Positions 18,474 to 29,878 are shown, counted from the first letter of the stretch. The stretch: 64,000 nucleotides of DNA from Achromobacter xylosoxidans (GCF_001457475.1 NZ_LN831029.1:2108001-2172000); one strand, 5' to 3'. Notes: generated by a model from the sequence alone, not told the origin. Numbers and translations are program-made.

Positions 18474-18972
18474 GCTTGGCGAGCGCGTCACGCGCTCCGT
18501 CGCCCACACCACCTCGCGCCGTAGCGTGCTCAACCGCATCGGCCGCGTGCTGGTCGGCACCGCCTTCCTGGTGCCGGTGCTGCCGGTGGCCCGCTCGGCG
18601 CCCGCGGCGGCCAGGAAGCCGCAGACCGATGAGACCGCTTGCGACTACTGGCGCTATTGCGCGGTGGACGGCTTTCTGTGCTCATGCTGCGGTGGCAGCA
18701 TGACCTCGTGCCCGCCGGGCACCTCGCCCTCGGCGGTATCGTGGGTGGGAACCTGCCACAACCCGCTCGATGGCAAGGACTATCTCATCAGCTACAACGA
18801 CTGCTGCGGCAAGACGGCCTGCGGCAAGTGCATGTGCGCCTCGGCCGAGCGCGAGCGGCCCGGCTACCAGATGTTCCTGCACAACGACGTCAACTGGTGC
18901 ATGTCGAACGAATCGTCCATTTTCCATTGCACCACCTCCGTCATCGTGGGGTTGGCCAAGAAGAAGCCATGA
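18457..18972 (+). CDS. aauA: aromatic amine dehydrogenase, small (beta) subunit with TTQ cofactor site
   Basis: A 171-residue precursor of the catalytic subunit. The long leader has a twin-arginine motif (SRRSVLNRIGR, residues 20-30) before the hydrophobic stretch, as in MauA/AauA. The mature part has 14 cysteines, mostly for disulphides. The two tryptophans that form tryptophan tryptophylquinone are W96 (SWVGTC) and W147 (NWCMS); the catalytic base is D115 (YNDCC). The spacings 96-115-147-159 match A. faecalis W109, D128, W160 and T172 with one constant offset of 13, which supports an aromatic rather than methylamine enzyme. The ATG at 18457 has AAGGAGA before it. Confidence 0.95.
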   Translation: MLWLDKLGERVTRSVAHTTSRRSVLNRIGRVLVGTAFLVPVLPVARSAPAAARKPQTDETACDYWRYCAVDGFLCSCCGGSMTSCPPGTSPSAVSWVGTCHNPLDGKDYLISYNDCCGKTACGKCMCASAERERPGYQMFLHNDVNWCMSNESSIFHCTTSVIVGLAKKKP

Positions 18973-19544
18973 ACGTCACGGCGGCAAGGGCTCGCGGCGG
19001 GGCGCGCCGGCGGCGGGGCGCCGGGGTTGCGCTCGCCTGTGCCATGGCCATCGGGGCGGCGGCCGCGTCCTTCGGCGCGGCCGCCGGCGATGCCGTCCCC
19101 GCGGCGGCGCCAGACGCCCCGGGCGCGGCCGGCGCGGGTGCGCTGTGGCAGGCCGCTCGCGCCGACTACATACTGCAATGCGCAGGGTGCCATCGGGTCG
19201 ACGGGCGGGGCAGCACACCGCACGGCATTCCCGATTTCCGCAATTCGGTGGGCGCGTTCACGCACCTGCCCGCGGGCCGCGAATACCTCATCCGGGTGCC
19301 GGGCGCCGCCTATTCACAATTGAACAATGCCGAATTGGCGAACGTGCTGAATTGGCTGCTCCACACCTTCAGTCCGGCGCAACTGCCGGCGGGGTTCCGC
19401 CCGTACACCGAAAGCGAGGTGGCGGCGGCCCGGCCACGCCGATACGACGACGTGGTGCCGGTACGCCACGGCCTCGCGCGTGAGTTGGGGGCGCTGGGTT
19501 TTGCCCTGTCCGACTATTCGTATGGCAGCGCCCGCAAGCCCTGA
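18969..19544 (+). CDS. periplasmic monohaem c-type cytochrome of the amine block
   Basis: A 191-residue secreted protein; the signal region runs to about residue 40. One haem site CAGCH lies at residues 71-75 with H75 as proximal ligand. The mature part contains no methionine at all, so the usual Met sixth ligand is absent; a histidine (such as those at about 85 or 99) or an open site must replace it. In A. faecalis a small monohaem cytochrome (orf-2) follows aauA in the same place. Possible roles are electron transfer from the dehydrogenase or, speculatively, TTQ maturation, since no mauG is present. ATGA overlap with aauA. Confidence 0.85.
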   Translation: MNVTAARARGGARRRRGAGVALACAMAIGAAAASFGAAAGDAVPAAAPDAPGAAGAGALWQAARADYILQCAGCHRVDGRGSTPHGIPDFRNSVGAFTHLPAGREYLIRVPGAAYSQLNNAELANVLNWLLHTFSPAQLPAGFRPYTESEVAAARPRRYDDVVPVRHGLARELGALGFALSDYSYGSARKP

Positions 19545-19672
19545 GGCGCGCATTGTCGGGAGCGCCGGCGCGGAGGGTGCCCGGCATGCTGGATTGCGGT
19601 TGCGCCCTAGGGGTTGTCACCGATACTCCGCGCCCGGGGCTCGGTGATAGAAAGAAGACCGCCACTTGTTCC

Positions 19673-20665
19673 ATGCCGCGCGCCGGAGTCGCCATGTCAC
19701 CCCCCCTCGTACGCAGCGCGCCCCAGCAGTTCCTGGATTGCGCCAGCTGGAAGGAAAACATCAGCAACACGTTCGTGCCGCTGGAAGTGTCGGCCGCCGA
19801 TCCCAAGCACTTTCGCAGCAGCGTGGCGGTGGATGCGCTGGGATGGATGCAGATCTGCGAAATGCGCACGGGGGCCCAGCGCGTGCGGCGCACCCGGCTG
19901 CTGGCCGAGCGGGCCGAGGCATCCGGCTACAAGGTGACGCTGCAGCTCGACGGCCGCAGTGAAATCCGCCAGGCCGCGCGCACCGCCTTGCTGATGCCGG
20001 GCGAATGGGGCATCTACGACACCACCCGGCCGTACGAGGTCGATGTCGACGACAATGCGCATTTCCTGGTGATGCAGGTGCCCGCCAAGCAGTCCGAAGC
20101 CTGGCTGCCGGCCATGCGCAACGCCGTGGCGCGCAGCTTCAGCGCGCGCCATGGTTGCGGCCGGATGGCCATGGATCTGCTGCGGGTGGCCCTGAGCGAA
20201 CACGCGCACCTGTCCGAAAGCGCCGCGCGCGACGCCGCCAACGCGGTGATGCAGATGATGGGGCTCGACATCAGTGAGCGGGCGGGCGGGGGCGGGGCGC
20301 AAGACCCCGCTGAATTGCGGCAGGCGCAGTTGCGGCGGGTGCAGCAGTACCTGATCGAGAACCTGCATGACCCCGATCTGTCGCCGGCCACGGCGGCCGA
20401 GGCGCTGCGCGTGTCGCGGCGTTATCTGTACAACCTGTTCGCGCAGGCGGCCACCACGCCGGCCGACTTCATTCTCGGCGCGCGGCTGGAGCGTTGCCGC
20501 GACATGCTGGCCGACGCCGCACAGACCGCGCGGCAGATCGGCGAGATCGCCTTCCGGCATGGGTTCTCGGACGCGGCGCGCTTCAGCCACGCGTTCCGCA
20601 ATCGCTATGGGGTGTCGCCGTCGGAATACCGGCGCCAGGGACGCCGGACGGACGAGCCGGACTGA
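19673..20665 (+). CDS. AraC-family activator, FeaR-like
   Basis: A 330-residue regulator. The N-terminal half (about 20-190) looks like the AraC-binding-like domain found in FeaR and XylS relatives. The C-terminal 100 residues contain the two helix-turn-helix units, with LSPATAAEALRVSRRYLYNLF and the signature IAFRHGFSDAARFSHAFRNRYGVSPSEYR. E. coli FeaR activates phenylethylamine/tyramine oxidation genes, so control of the adjacent aau operon by aromatic amines is the natural reading (inference). The ATG at 19673 is preferred; 19694 is an alternative. It lies 128 bp after the cytochrome gene, same strand. Confidence 0.87.
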   Translation: MPRAGVAMSPPLVRSAPQQFLDCASWKENISNTFVPLEVSAADPKHFRSSVAVDALGWMQICEMRTGAQRVRRTRLLAERAEASGYKVTLQLDGRSEIRQAARTALLMPGEWGIYDTTRPYEVDVDDNAHFLVMQVPAKQSEAWLPAMRNAVARSFSARHGCGRMAMDLLRVALSEHAHLSESAARDAANAVMQMMGLDISERAGGGGAQDPAELRQAQLRRVQQYLIENLHDPDLSPATAAEALRVSRRYLYNLFAQAATTPADFILGARLERCRDMLADAAQTARQIGEIAFRHGFSDAARFSHAFRNRYGVSPSEYRRQGRRTDEPD

Positions 20666-20701
20666 GCGGCCGGGCGGGGCCGGCGCGGACCCACGCAGGC
20701 C

Positions 20702-21376
20702 TTAAAGCTCTTCCGCGTTGATCAGGTCTTCCTTGCCGTAGAACTTCACGCCGATGTGGATGCGCTCGCGGCCCTGCGCGCGACGATGGCGGTTGGTGTC
20801 GCGCAGCGAATAGACGCAGCCGCAGTATTCCTGCTGGTAGAAGTTCTCGCGCTTGCTGATCTCGATCATGCGCGACGAGCCGCCGCCCTTGCGCCAGTTG
20901 TAGGTCCAGTAGACCAGGTCGTCGTAGCGCGCGGCCGCGCGTTCGCCGCAGCCGTTGATCTGGTTCATGTCCTTCCAGCGCGAAATGCCGAGCGAGCTGG
21001 TGATGGTGTCGAAGCCATGCTCGTGGGCATACAGCGCGGTGCGCTCGAAGCGCATGTCGAAGCAGGCGGTGCAGCGCTCGCCGCGCTCGGGGGCGTCTTC
21101 CATGCCCTTGACGCGCTCGAACCAGTTGTCCATATCGTAGTCGGCGTCGATGAATTCGATGCCGTGCTGTTCGGCGAAGCGGATGTTCTCCTGCTTGCGG
21201 ATCTCGTATTCCTTGACCGGATGGATGTTCGGGTTGTAGAAGTAGATCGCGTAGTCGATGCCGGAAGCCGTCATGGCTTCCATGACTTCGCCGGAACAGG
21301 GCGCGCAGCACGAGTGCAACAGCACCTTGCTGCGGCCGACGGGCAGGTCGAGTTTGGGGCGCACGAATTCGGACAT
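20702..21376 (-). CDS. queH: epoxyqueuosine reductase QueH
   Basis: A 224-residue enzyme of the DUF208/QueH family, which replaces QueG in the last step of queuosine tRNA modification. It has the expected cysteine sets: [12 protein letters not shown] near the N-terminus, RCTACFDMR in the middle, and [14 protein letters not shown] near the end, which ligate iron-sulphur and a second metal. The ATG at 21376 is chosen; a TTG five codons upstream is the only alternative. It is convergent with the AraC gene and follows glnE on the same strand after about 98 bp. Confidence 0.95.
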   Translation of the reverse strand: MSEFVRPKLDLPVGRSKVLLHSCCAPCSGEVMEAMTASGIDYAIYFYNPNIHPVKEYEIRKQENIRFAEQHGIEFIDADYDMDNWFERVKGMEDAPERGERCTACFDMRFERTALYAHEHGFDTITSSLGISRWKDMNQINGCGERAAARYDDLVYWTYNWRKGGGSSRMIEISKRENFYQQEYCGCVYSLRDTNRHRRAQGRERIHIGVKFYGKEDLINAEEL

Positions 21377-21474
21377 GGTCAAAGCGGGCAATGAGGCGGA
21401 AAACCCCTTATTTTACGCCGAGTTGCCGTGACGGCGGGTGGCGCGTGGCAAGGGGAGGGGGCGTCCCCCGTTGT

Positions 21475-24240
21475 TCAGCCCAGCACCGCATCCCACAGTT
21501 CGCGCACGGCCGTGCGCTCGGCCTGCAACTGGTCCGGCGCCACGCGCGCCTTTTCCACCCCCTGCATGCGCAATTGGTGCTGCACGCGCCGCAGCGTGCG
21601 GTAGGCATCGCCCGCGCGCGCGGCCAACGCCGGATCGATCAGCCCGGCCTCGCCGGCCAGCCGCAGCAGGGTGATGTTGCCCAGGTTGCGCACCAGCACC
21701 GGGTGGGTGCCGGCATGGCTCAGCACCAGGTACTGGGTCACGAATTCCACGTCGACCATGCCGCCGGCGTCGTGCTTGAGATCGAACCGGTCGGTGCTGT
21801 TCGGATGGCCGGCGTTGATCTTCTGGCGCATCGCCAGCACTTCCTCGCGCAGCTTGGCGGTATCGCGCGGCATCACCAGGATGGCTTCGCGGATCTGCTC
21901 GAAGCGCTGGCCGACCGCGGCATCGCCGGATGCGTAGCGGGCGCGGGTCAGGGCCTGGTGTTCCCAGGCCCAGGCGTGCTTTTGCTGGTACTGCTCGAAG
22001 GCTTCGACCGATACCGCCAGCAGCCCGGCGTCGCCGTCCGGGCGCAGGCGCAGGTCGACTTCATACAGCCGGCCCGACGAGGTCATGGTCGACAGCCAGG
22101 AGGTCATGCGGCGGCCCAGCTTGGCGTAGACCTCGGCGGCGTCCTCGCGCGCATCGTCATACAGGAACACCAGGTCCAGGTCGGAGGCGTAGCCCAGTTC
22201 CTTGCCGCCCAGCTTGCCGTAGGCGATCACGGCGAAACGCGGTTCGGCGCCCGCGACCTTGTTCACCAGCGGCCAGGTGCGGCGGATGGTTTCCGTCAGC
22301 AGCAGGTCGGCCAGCGCGGATAGCTGGTCGGCGAGCTTTTCGACCGTCAGCTCGCCCTCCAGGTCCTGCGCCAACAACTGGAAGCTGGCCTGGCGCTGCA
22401 CGTCGCGCATCAGGTTCATCTGGCGCTCGATGTCGGGATCGCCATCGGGCAGGCGGCAGGCGTCGAGGTCGGCGGACAACTGGCGCGCGATCTGGGCGAA
22501 ATCCAGCGGTTCGAACAGCGTGCGCCAGTCGATCAGGCTGTCCAGCAGCAGCGGATGCTGCGTCAGGTACTGGGCCGCCCACGGGCTGGCCGCGACCATG
22601 CGCGCGACCCGCGCCAGGGTGTCGGGGTATTCCGCCAGCAGGGCCAGATAGGCGCTGCGCTGGGCGATTTTCTCGATCAGGTCGAACAGGCGCACGGCCG
22701 CGTCCAGCGGCGCGTCGGTCTGGCGGGCGGCGCGCAGCGCGGCCGGCAGCAGCGTTTCCATGCGGCGCCGGCTGCTTTCGGGCAGGCTGCGCACGCGATG
22801 GCTGCCCAGCAGCGTTTCGGTGCGGCGCAGCAGGTCGTCGGCCTGCTCGCCGAAGGCCTGGCGGATCTGCTCGGCCAGTTCGCATTGCTCGTCGCTTTCG
22901 TCCGCGGTGGTTTCTTCGGTGGCATCGGCGCTGTCCGCCTTGTCCATGCCGACCATGCGGAATACGTTGCGGAAGGTCTGCGAGACGAACTGGCGATGCG
23001 CCGCCAGCGTGGTTTCGAAATCCTGCGCGCTCATGCCGAGGGCGGCGGCCAATCCGGCGCGCAGCGCCGGGTCGCCCGGCAGGAGATGGGTCTGTTCGTC
23101 TTCCCGGTATTGCAGCGCGTGTTCGGTGCGGCGCAGGAACCGGTAGGCATCCTCCAGGCGGCGCGCGTCTTGCGCCGGAACCAGGCCGGCGACGCATTCG
23201 GCGTGCAGGGCGGGCAACAGTCCGCGTTGTTGCAGTGCCGGCATGCGGCCGCCGCGGATCAACTGCGCCAGTTGCACCACGAATTCGATTTCGCGGATGC
23301 CGCCATCGCCCAGCTTGATATTGTTGGCGCTGTCGATGCCGTTGCGGGCGGAAGCCCGCCGCTGCCAGTCCTGGCGGATGCGCTCGCGCAGGGCGCGCAG
23401 GGCGGCCAAGGCGTCGAAGTCGAAATACTTGCGGTAGACGAAGGGCACGCGCAGGCTTTCCAGCTGACGGGCCTGGGCGGCGCTGTCGCTGCCCTCGAAC
23501 GCCTGCGCCGGCATCAGGCGCGCCTTGAGCCATGCGTAGCGTTCCCATTCGCGGCCCTGGCCGATCAGATAGTGCTCCAGCGCGTCCAGGCTCCAGGCCA
23601 GCGGGCCGGCGTCGCCGTCGGGACGCAGGCGCAGGTCGGTGCGGAACACCTGGCCGTTGGCGTCGACCTCGGACAGCACCGGCATCATGCGGCGCGTCAG
23701 GCGGCCATAGAACTCGTGGTGGCTGATGCGGCGCGGGCCATCGGTGTCGCCTTCCTCGCCGTACAGCATGATCAGGTCGATGTCGGAGGACACGTTCAGT
23801 TCGGCGCCGCCCAGCTTGCCCATGCCCACGATCAGCATTTCCTGGGGCAGGCCGGTGGCCGGGTCGCGCGGCACCCCGTGCACCTCGGCCAATTCGGCGG
23901 CCACGCTGCGATAGGCGGCGGCCACCGCGGCATCCGCCAGCGCCGTCATCGCGCCCACCACTTCCTCGAGCGGCGCCTGGCCGGCCAGGTCGCGCACGAT
24001 CAGCGTGCTGAAGACCCGCTCGCGCAATTTGCGCAGCACCTGGCGGCACAATTCCACCGGCAGGATGTCCGGCGCGCCGGGGCCGGCCAGCTCGGCCTGC
24101 CAGTGCGCCAGCCGTTCCCGCGTGACGGGTTCCCGTACGGCGTCTTCCAGCCACGCGGCCAGGTCCGGATGGGCATCGAGACGGCGGCGCAGGTGGCCGG
24201 ACCAGGCAAGGGCGGGGGCGAACAGGGCGGGCATGGACAT
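21475..24240 (-). CDS. glnE: bifunctional glutamine synthetase adenylyltransferase/deadenylase
   Basis: A 921-residue cytosolic enzyme that adds AMP to glutamine synthetase when nitrogen is plentiful and removes it when nitrogen is scarce, in answer to PII protein. Both catalytic halves are visible. The deadenylase site [20 protein letters not shown] lies at about 139-158 and the adenylyltransferase site [20 protein letters not shown] at about 668-687, each followed by [11 protein letters not shown]. The length fits the family (about 920-950). The frame is open for 82 more codons upstream but those are unlike GlnE, so ATG 24240 is used. It is divergent from yhdP with 83 bp between. Confidence 0.96.
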   Translation of the reverse strand: MSMPALFAPALAWSGHLRRRLDAHPDLAAWLEDAVREPVTRERLAHWQAELAGPGAPDILPVELCRQVLRKLRERVFSTLIVRDLAGQAPLEEVVGAMTALADAAVAAAYRSVAAELAEVHGVPRDPATGLPQEMLIVGMGKLGGAELNVSSDIDLIMLYGEEGDTDGPRRISHHEFYGRLTRRMMPVLSEVDANGQVFRTDLRLRPDGDAGPLAWSLDALEHYLIGQGREWERYAWLKARLMPAQAFEGSDSAAQARQLESLRVPFVYRKYFDFDALAALRALRERIRQDWQRRASARNGIDSANNIKLGDGGIREIEFVVQLAQLIRGGRMPALQQRGLLPALHAECVAGLVPAQDARRLEDAYRFLRRTEHALQYREDEQTHLLPGDPALRAGLAAALGMSAQDFETTLAAHRQFVSQTFRNVFRMVGMDKADSADATEETTADESDEQCELAEQIRQAFGEQADDLLRRTETLLGSHRVRSLPESSRRRMETLLPAALRAARQTDAPLDAAVRLFDLIEKIAQRSAYLALLAEYPDTLARVARMVAASPWAAQYLTQHPLLLDSLIDWRTLFEPLDFAQIARQLSADLDACRLPDGDPDIERQMNLMRDVQRQASFQLLAQDLEGELTVEKLADQLSALADLLLTETIRRTWPLVNKVAGAEPRFAVIAYGKLGGKELGYASDLDLVFLYDDAREDAAEVYAKLGRRMTSWLSTMTSSGRLYEVDLRLRPDGDAGLLAVSVEAFEQYQQKHAWAWEHQALTRARYASGDAAVGQRFEQIREAILVMPRDTAKLREEVLAMRQKINAGHPNSTDRFDLKHDAGGMVDVEFVTQYLVLSHAGTHPVLVRNLGNITLLRLAGEAGLIDPALAARAGDAYRTLRRVQHQLRMQGVEKARVAPDQLQAERTAVRELWDAVLG

Positions 24241-24323
24241 GGCGATCGGACGGGAGACGAATGGACGCGTTTCAGGTATAAGTGGGGACGATACCGCAAG
24301 ACTATTCTCCTGCCCACCGATCC

Positions 24324-27300
24324 GTGTCTGTTTCAAAGAAAGTGTTCTGCTGCCTGTTCTGGGTGGCGCTGACCGTGTACGGCGTCGTGGCCATCGGGCT
24401 CCTGGGCGTGCGCTATTGGGTCTTGCCGCGCGTGGACCAATGGCGCCCCCAGATCGAAGCCTACGCCAGCCAGGCGCTGGGCGCACGCGTCGCGATCGGG
24501 GCCATCCGGGCGGATTGGCAGGGCCTGAACCCCAAGCTCGAACTCAGCGCGGTGCAAGTCTATGACGACGTGCCGGAGCCGGTCCTGAGCCTGCCTTCGG
24601 TGTCGGCGGTGCTGGCCTGGCGCAGCCTGTTCACCCTGTCGCCCACGTTGCTGCGCCTGCGGGTGGAGCAGCCGGACCTCACCTTGCGCCGCGACGCCGC
24701 CAACCGCCTGTGGGTGGCGGGGCAGGGCATCGACCTGAATGCCAGCGATCACCAGTCGGACCTGAATCATCCGGCGCTGCGCTGGCTGACCGGGCAGCGC
24801 GAGGTGCAGATCCGTGGCGCCCGGATCCGCTGGCAGGACGAATTGCGCCAGGCGCCGGATCTGGTGCTGAACAATGTCGATCTGCTGGTGCGCAATGGCA
24901 GCTTGTCGCATCGCTTCGTGCTGCGCGCCGACGGCGATCCGGTGTTGGCGCGCAAAGTGGACCTGCGCGGAGAATTCAATCGCAGCCTGTTCTCGGCCAA
25001 TGCCGCCAGCCCGGCCAACTGGAGCGGGCAGCTCTACGCCGCGCTGGATGACGCCGAACCCCTGGCCTGGGCGCCCTGGCTGTCGCCGCCGCCGATCAAG
25101 GGACGCATCAGCACCCGCGCCTGGCTGCAGCTCGATCATGGCAAGTTCACCACGCTCACGGCCGACGTGGCGACGCGCGGGGTGGACTGGTCGGCGGCGC
25201 CTGGTGCGACCGCGGTGCGCGCCGGCTATGCGCAAGTCCGCATCGAGGGCGTGCCGGGCGATTTCATCGACGGCGAGCGCGTGCCGCTGGCCCGCAGTTC
25301 CGGCGCGGCCAACCTGTCGGTCATTGGCCATGCCGAGCAATTGCGCGTGGCGCTGCCGGGCATATTCGAACAACCCGAGCTGGGAGCCGACGAGGTGGCG
25401 CTGGACGCCCGCATCAAGGGAACCAGCGAACACGACTGGTTCATCGACGTGGCCCAACTGCGGATCGCCAATGACGATCTGGATGTGCGCCTGCAGGGGC
25501 AGTGGCGCAGGGAAGGCAAGAGCGCGGCGGGTAGCGTCGACATGCGCGGCACGCTGGTGCGCGGCGCCATGAACGCGATCCATCGTTATCTGCCGCTGGA
25601 GGTGAACGCGGACGCGCGCGAATGGCTCGCGACCGGATTGCCGGCCGGCCAGATGGAGTCGGCGTCGATTGTGCTCAAGGGCGACCTGGACGAATTTCCC
25701 TTCGGGGCGGCCGGATCGAGCGGCGAGTTCGTCATCGCCGGCGCCTATTCCGGCGCCAAGGTCGACTACGCGCCGGCGCGCCCTCACCGCAAGGGCTGGC
25801 CGATGCTGGAGAACCTGTCGGGCAGCTTCCGCATCGACAAGGTTGGGCTGGTGCTCGACAGTCCGGGCGGCGCGCTGGCGCATACCGGCCCAGGCCAGAC
25901 CGTGACGCTGGGCGCGGTGACCGCCTCCATTCCCGACATGGAACACAATGCGCAATTGACCGTCAATGGTGAAACCAGCGGTCCGGTGCCGGCCTACCTG
26001 GCGCTCTCGGAAAGCTCGCCGCTGGGCCAGTTGCTGGACGGCGCGCTGGACGAGGCGCGCGGCACTGGCACCTGGCGCATGCCGCTCAAGTTGAAAGTGC
26101 CGTTGATGAACACCGACGACACGCAGGTGGAAGGCAAGATCCAGTTCGCCGACAACACCTTCACCTTCATGCCGGAAATGCCCTTGCTCAGCCAGATGCA
26201 TGGCGACCTGGATTTTTCGGAGAAGGGCGTGCGCACCAAGGAGATCCGCGCCCAGTTCCTGGGCGGGCCGGTCAAGCTCAGCGGCAGCCTGGCGCAACCG
26301 ACCGATGCCTTGCGTTTCGAGGGCGTGCTGGCGGGATCCGGGCTGACGCAGATCAGCAATACGCCGTCGATGGGCCGTTTTACCGGGAAGACCGCCTACA
26401 AGGGCCGGATCGGCTACCAGCGCGGCGGTTCGGTCGAGTTGTCGGTGGAGTCCGACCTGACCGGCCTGGCGATCGATATGCCGGCACCCGTGGGCAAGCC
26501 GGCGTCGCTGGCCCGGCCCCTGAAGTTGCAATGGGGGGCCGCGCAGGATCCGGGAGCCAAGGGCAGGCGCTGGCTCACCGCCAGCCTGGGCGACAATCTC
26601 AATGCACTTTTCGAACGTGATCCGGCCGATGCCTCGCCGTCATACTTCACCCGCGGCGCGCTCGGGATCGAGCGTCCCGCCAGCCTGCCCGAACGCGGCT
26701 TGAGCCTGAACGCCAGCCTGCCGGAACTGGACATGGACGCCTGGGAAGCCGTGTCCAACGGCTTCAACCCGCCGCCAGCCAAGGGGCGCGCGGCGGCCCG
26801 GCCGCTGCTGCCGGTTGCCGAGCGCGTCAGCCTGAGCGCGGGCCTGCTGCGCGCCAGCGGCTACACGCTGAACGACCTGACCCTGTACGCCACCCGTCCG
26901 GCGCCGGCCCAATGGCGCGTGGACATCCAGTCGCGCCAGGCAGCCGGTTCGCTGTCATGGCGCGAAGCGTCCGGCGCGATCGCCGGCCAGATCACCGCCC
27001 GTTTCAAGTATCTTGCGCTGGGCGGCGCCGACGACACCAACGAGGCCGACAAGGCGCTTTCCTCCGGCAACGACCTGTCGGACATTCCCGCCATCGACCT
27101 GCAGGCCAAGGAATTCCGCCTCTATGGCAAGAACCTGGGCGAATTGCAGGTGCTGGGCACGAATCTGGAGCGTGGTCGCCAGTGGCGCCTGGATAAACTG
27201 TCGATCACCAATGACGCCGCGGCCTTGAATGCGACCGGTGCCTGGCGCCTCGAAGGCCCGGAGCGTGGCTTGACGGTGGACGCCACCGCCAAGTTCGAGA

Positions 27301-27962
27301 ACGTCGGCAGCTTCATGGATCGTATCGGCTTTGACCGGGTCGTGTCCGGCGGGACCGGCAGCATCAAGGGCAAGGCGACCTGGCGCAACCTGCCATGGAC
27401 CCATGACATCGCCGACCTGGTGGGCGACGCCGAGATCAGCCTGGACAAGGGCCGCTTCATGCACGTGAATTCGCGTACGGCGCGCCTGCTGGAGCTGCTG
27501 TCGCTGCAGTCGCTGCAGCGCCTGGCCCGGCTTGACGTGAATCCGACCAACCTGCTGCGCGACGGCTTTCCTTTCGATACCGTGCGCGGCCAGATCAAGC
27601 TGGCCGATGGTTCGCTGAATACCGAGGGCTACAAGATCAATGGCCCGGTCGCGGCCATCGTGCTGGCGGGGGGCGTCAACATCGTGCAGGAGCGTTGGGA
27701 TCTGAAAGCGGTCGTGATCCCCAATCTCGACGCCAGTGGCGCAGCCATGGTGACGGCGCTGGCGGTCAATCCGCTGATCGGCCTGGGCGCCTTCGTGACC
27801 CAATGGGTGCTCAAGCAGCCGCTGGCCCGCGCCATGACCATGGAATACGCCGTGACCGGCAGCTGGGACGATCCCAAGATCGACCCGATCGACGCGTCGG
27901 GCAAGCCGGCGCCCAAGCAGACGCCCAAGCCACGCAGCCTGGAAGAGTTCATCGAGCACTGA
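24324..27962 (+). CDS. yhdP: YhdP/AsmA-like envelope lipid transport protein
   Basis: A very long (about 1212 residues) envelope protein with one N-terminal membrane helix (about residues 8-30, [21 protein letters not shown]). A periplasmic stretch follows, made of repeated beta-strand segments (DUF3971 and AsmA-like C-terminal domains). Members such as E. coli YhdP bridge the periplasm and move phospholipids to the outer membrane. The TIGR02099 opening ([19 protein letters not shown]) and the C-terminal [19 protein letters not shown] are clear. The start is a GTG; 24324 puts the helix at the extreme N-terminus, while GTG 24282 is also open. It is divergent from glnE and convergent with rho. 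Confidence 0.9.
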   Translation: MSVSKKVFCCLFWVALTVYGVVAIGLLGVRYWVLPRVDQWRPQIEAYASQALGARVAIGAIRADWQGLNPKLELSAVQVYDDVPEPVLSLPSVSAVLAWRSLFTLSPTLLRLRVEQPDLTLRRDAANRLWVAGQGIDLNASDHQSDLNHPALRWLTGQREVQIRGARIRWQDELRQAPDLVLNNVDLLVRNGSLSHRFVLRADGDPVLARKVDLRGEFNRSLFSANAASPANWSGQLYAALDDAEPLAWAPWLSPPPIKGRISTRAWLQLDHGKFTTLTADVATRGVDWSAAPGATAVRAGYAQVRIEGVPGDFIDGERVPLARSSGAANLSVIGHAEQLRVALPGIFEQPELGADEVALDARIKGTSEHDWFIDVAQLRIANDDLDVRLQGQWRREGKSAAGSVDMRGTLVRGAMNAIHRYLPLEVNADAREWLATGLPAGQMESASIVLKGDLDEFPFGAAGSSGEFVIAGAYSGAKVDYAPARPHRKGWPMLENLSGSFRIDKVGLVLDSPGGALAHTGPGQTVTLGAVTASIPDMEHNAQLTVNGETSGPVPAYLALSESSPLGQLLDGALDEARGTGTWRMPLKLKVPLMNTDDTQVEGKIQFADNTFTFMPEMPLLSQMHGDLDFSEKGVRTKEIRAQFLGGPVKLSGSLAQPTDALRFEGVLAGSGLTQISNTPSMGRFTGKTAYKGRIGYQRGGSVELSVESDLTGLAIDMPAPVGKPASLARPLKLQWGAAQDPGAKGRRWLTASLGDNLNALFERDPADASPSYFTRGALGIERPASLPERGLSLNASLPELDMDAWEAVSNGFNPPPAKGRAAARPLLPVAERVSLSAGLLRASGYTLNDLTLYATRPAPAQWRVDIQSRQAAGSLSWREASGAIAGQITARFKYLALGGADDTNEADKALSSGNDLSDIPAIDLQAKEFRLYGKNLGELQVLGTNLERGRQWRLDKLSITNDAAALNATGAWRLEGPERGLTVDATAKFENVGSFMDRIGFDRVVSGGTGSIKGKATWRNLPWTHDIADLVGDAEISLDKGRFMHVNSRTARLLELLSLQSLQRLARLDVNPTNLLRDGFPFDTVRGQIKLADGSLNTEGYKINGPVAAIVLAGGVNIVQERWDLKAVVIPNLDASGAAMVTALAVNPLIGLGAFVTQWVLKQPLARAMTMEYAVTGSWDDPKIDPIDASGKPAPKQTPKPRSLEEFIEH

Positions 27963-28000
27963 TCCGGCTGCCCCAGCGATCGCTGGCATGGCGATACAGA

Positions 28001-28050
28001 CCCCCAAAAAGCATTTGGCGAGGACCGCCGTGGGGCAATCCTCGCCAAAT
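28001..28050 (-). terminator. intrinsic terminator of rho
   Basis: A perfect 12-bp stem (28039-28050 with 28013-28024) and a 14-base loop. On the minus strand it is followed by GC and a five-T run then G. It ends the rho transcript and lies just past the yhdP stop. Confidence 0.75.
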
Positions 28051-28084
28051 CGATGCGTGCGCCCGGCATGCGGGCGGCGACGGC

Positions 28085-29344
28085 TTATTTCTTCTTCATC
28101 ATGTCGAAGAATTCGGCGTTGGTCTTGGTGGCGCGCATCTTGTCCAGGATGAATTCCATGGACTGGACTTCGTCCATGTCGTGGATGAACTTGCGCAGCA
28201 CCCAGACCTTCTGCAGCAGGTCCGGCGCGATCAGCAGTTCTTCGCGGCGGGTGCCCGACTTGTTCAGGTTGATGGACGGGTAGACGCGCTTTTCCGCCAG
28301 GCGACGCTCCAGGTGCACTTCGGAGTTGCCGGTGCCCTTGAATTCTTCGTAGATGACTTCGTCCATGCGGCTGCCGGTCTCGATCAGCGCGGTGCCCAGG
28401 ATGGTCAGCGAGCCGCCTTCCTCGAGGTTGCGCGCGGCGCCGAAGAAGCGCTTGGGACGTTGCAGGGCGTTGGCGTCGACACCGCCGGTCAGCACCTTGC
28501 CGGAAGCCGGCACCACGGTGTTGTAGGCGCGGGCCAGGCGGGTGATCGAGTCCAGCAGGATCACCACGTCCTTCTTCATTTCGACCAGGCGCTTGGCCTT
28601 TTCGATGACCATTTCGGCGACCTGCACGTGGCGGGTGGCGGGCTCATCGAAGGTCGAGGCGACCACTTCGCCGCGCACGGTGCGCTGCATTTCGGTCACT
28701 TCCTCGGGGCGCTCGTCCACCAGCAGGACGATCATGACCGCGTCGGGGTAGTTGGTGGTGATGGCGTGCGCGATGTGCTGCATCATCACCGTCTTGCCGG
28801 ACTTGGGGCTGGCGACGATCAGGCCGCGCTGGCCCTTGCCGATGGGGGCGAAGACGTCGAGGATGCGGCCGGTGAGGTTTTCCTCGCTCTTGATGTCGCG
28901 TTCCAAGCGCAGCGGCTGGTTCGGATGCAGCGGCGTCAGGTTCTCGAACATGATGCGATGCTTGATCGCCTCGGGCGCCACGCCGTTGACCTTGTCCACC
29001 TTGACCAGCGCGAAGTAGCGTTCGCCATCCTTGGGCGTGCGCACTTCGCCTTCGATCGAGTCGCCGGTGTGCAGGTTGAAGCGGCGGATCTGGGACGGCG
29101 AGATGTAGATATCGTCCGTGCTGGCCAGATACGAGGTCTCGGGCGAGCGCAGGAAACCAAAGCCATCGGGCAGGACTTCCAGCACGCCGTCGCCAAAGAT
29201 CTGCTCGCCCTGCTTGGCGCGCCGTTTCATGATGGCGAACATCAGCTCCTGCTTGCGCAGGCGGTTGGCGTTCTCGATTTCCAGGCCAGCGGCCATTTCC
29301 AGCAGCTGCGAGACATGCAGCGCCTTCAGTTCGTTGAGGTGCAT
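28085..29344 (-). CDS. rho: transcription termination factor Rho
   Basis: A 419-residue hexameric RNA helicase that ends transcripts without intrinsic terminators. The standard E. coli-length domains are present: N-terminal helices ([18 protein letters not shown]), the cold-shock-like RNA site with [21 protein letters not shown], Walker A SPKSGKT at about 179-185, Walker [17 protein letters not shown], the Q-loop, and the R-loop [10 protein letters not shown]. No insertion is seen. ATG at 29344. trxA lies upstream on the same strand, 117 bp away with a hairpin between, the trxA-rho order found widely in proteobacteria. Confidence 0.98.
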   Translation of the reverse strand: MHLNELKALHVSQLLEMAAGLEIENANRLRKQELMFAIMKRRAKQGEQIFGDGVLEVLPDGFGFLRSPETSYLASTDDIYISPSQIRRFNLHTGDSIEGEVRTPKDGERYFALVKVDKVNGVAPEAIKHRIMFENLTPLHPNQPLRLERDIKSEENLTGRILDVFAPIGKGQRGLIVASPKSGKTVMMQHIAHAITTNYPDAVMIVLLVDERPEEVTEMQRTVRGEVVASTFDEPATRHVQVAEMVIEKAKRLVEMKKDVVILLDSITRLARAYNTVVPASGKVLTGGVDANALQRPKRFFGAARNLEEGGSLTILGTALIETGSRMDEVIYEEFKGTGNSEVHLERRLAEKRVYPSINLNKSGTRREELLIAPDLLQKVWVLRKFIHDMDEVQSMEFILDKMRATKTNAEFFDMMKKK

Positions 29345-29419
29345 CGCGGTGAGTGTTGGGGGAAAAGTAAAGGAGGGTTCTGGCGGCGCGCCACGGACGG
29401 GCTCGCGCGGTATTGAATG

Positions 29420-29442
29420 CGCGCCGCCCCCAGGGCGGCGCG
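29420..29442 (-). other. strong hairpin between trxA and rho
   Basis: A ten-base GC stem (around GCGCCGCCC and GGGCGGCGC) with a three-base loop. No T-run follows on either strand. It may mark the trxA mRNA end or act in rho leader attenuation. Confidence 0.5.
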
Positions 29443-29461
29443 TTCGTTCACAGCACGCAGT

Positions 29462-29788
29462 TTACAACGCGCCGTCCAGGAATGCCGTAAGTTGCGACTT
29501 CGACAGCGCGCCAACCTTGGTGGCGGCAGCCTGGCCGTCTTTAAAGAGCATGAGGGTGGGGATGCCACGGATGCCGTACTTGGCGGCGGTGCCCTGGTTC
29601 TCGTCCACATTGAGCTTGGCGATCGTCAGGCGACCGGCGTATTCGGTGGCGACTTCTTCCAGGATCGGGGCGATCATCTTGCAGGGGCCACACCAGGCAG
29701 CCCAGTAGTCCACCAGCACCGGCTGGCCGGATTTCAACACATCGGCATCGAAGCTGGCGTCACTGACGTTCTTGATTTGGTCGCTCAT
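29462..29788 (-). CDS. trxA: thioredoxin 1
   Basis: A 108-residue thioredoxin with the active site WCGPC (residues 32-36), the buried aspartate in VDYWAAWC and the cis-Pro loop [11 protein letters not shown]. It reduces disulphides of ribonucleotide reductase and other cytosolic proteins. The ATG at 29788 gives the usual length; the frame is open further upstream without conserved sequence. It precedes rho. Two LexA boxes lie 90-135 bp upstream, in the divergent region towards parE. Confidence 0.97.
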   Translation of the reverse strand: MSDQIKNVSDASFDADVLKSGQPVLVDYWAAWCGPCKMIAPILEEVATEYAGRLTIAKLNVDENQGTAAKYGIRGIPTLMLFKDGQAAATKVGALSKSQLTAFLDGAL

Positions 29789-29878
29789 GATGGTGTTTCT
29801 CGGTTCGGCAGCAAAAGGCGCGTAAAAAAGGGACGCGCCTTGCCGTTGTTCTTGTTTGTGGAATGGATTAAAGCATAC

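Noticed and set aside
24241..24486. 82-residue N-terminal extension of GlnE
   Set aside because: Arg/Pro-rich sequence without likeness to GlnE that would overlap the yhdP start region; ATG 24240 gives normal length.
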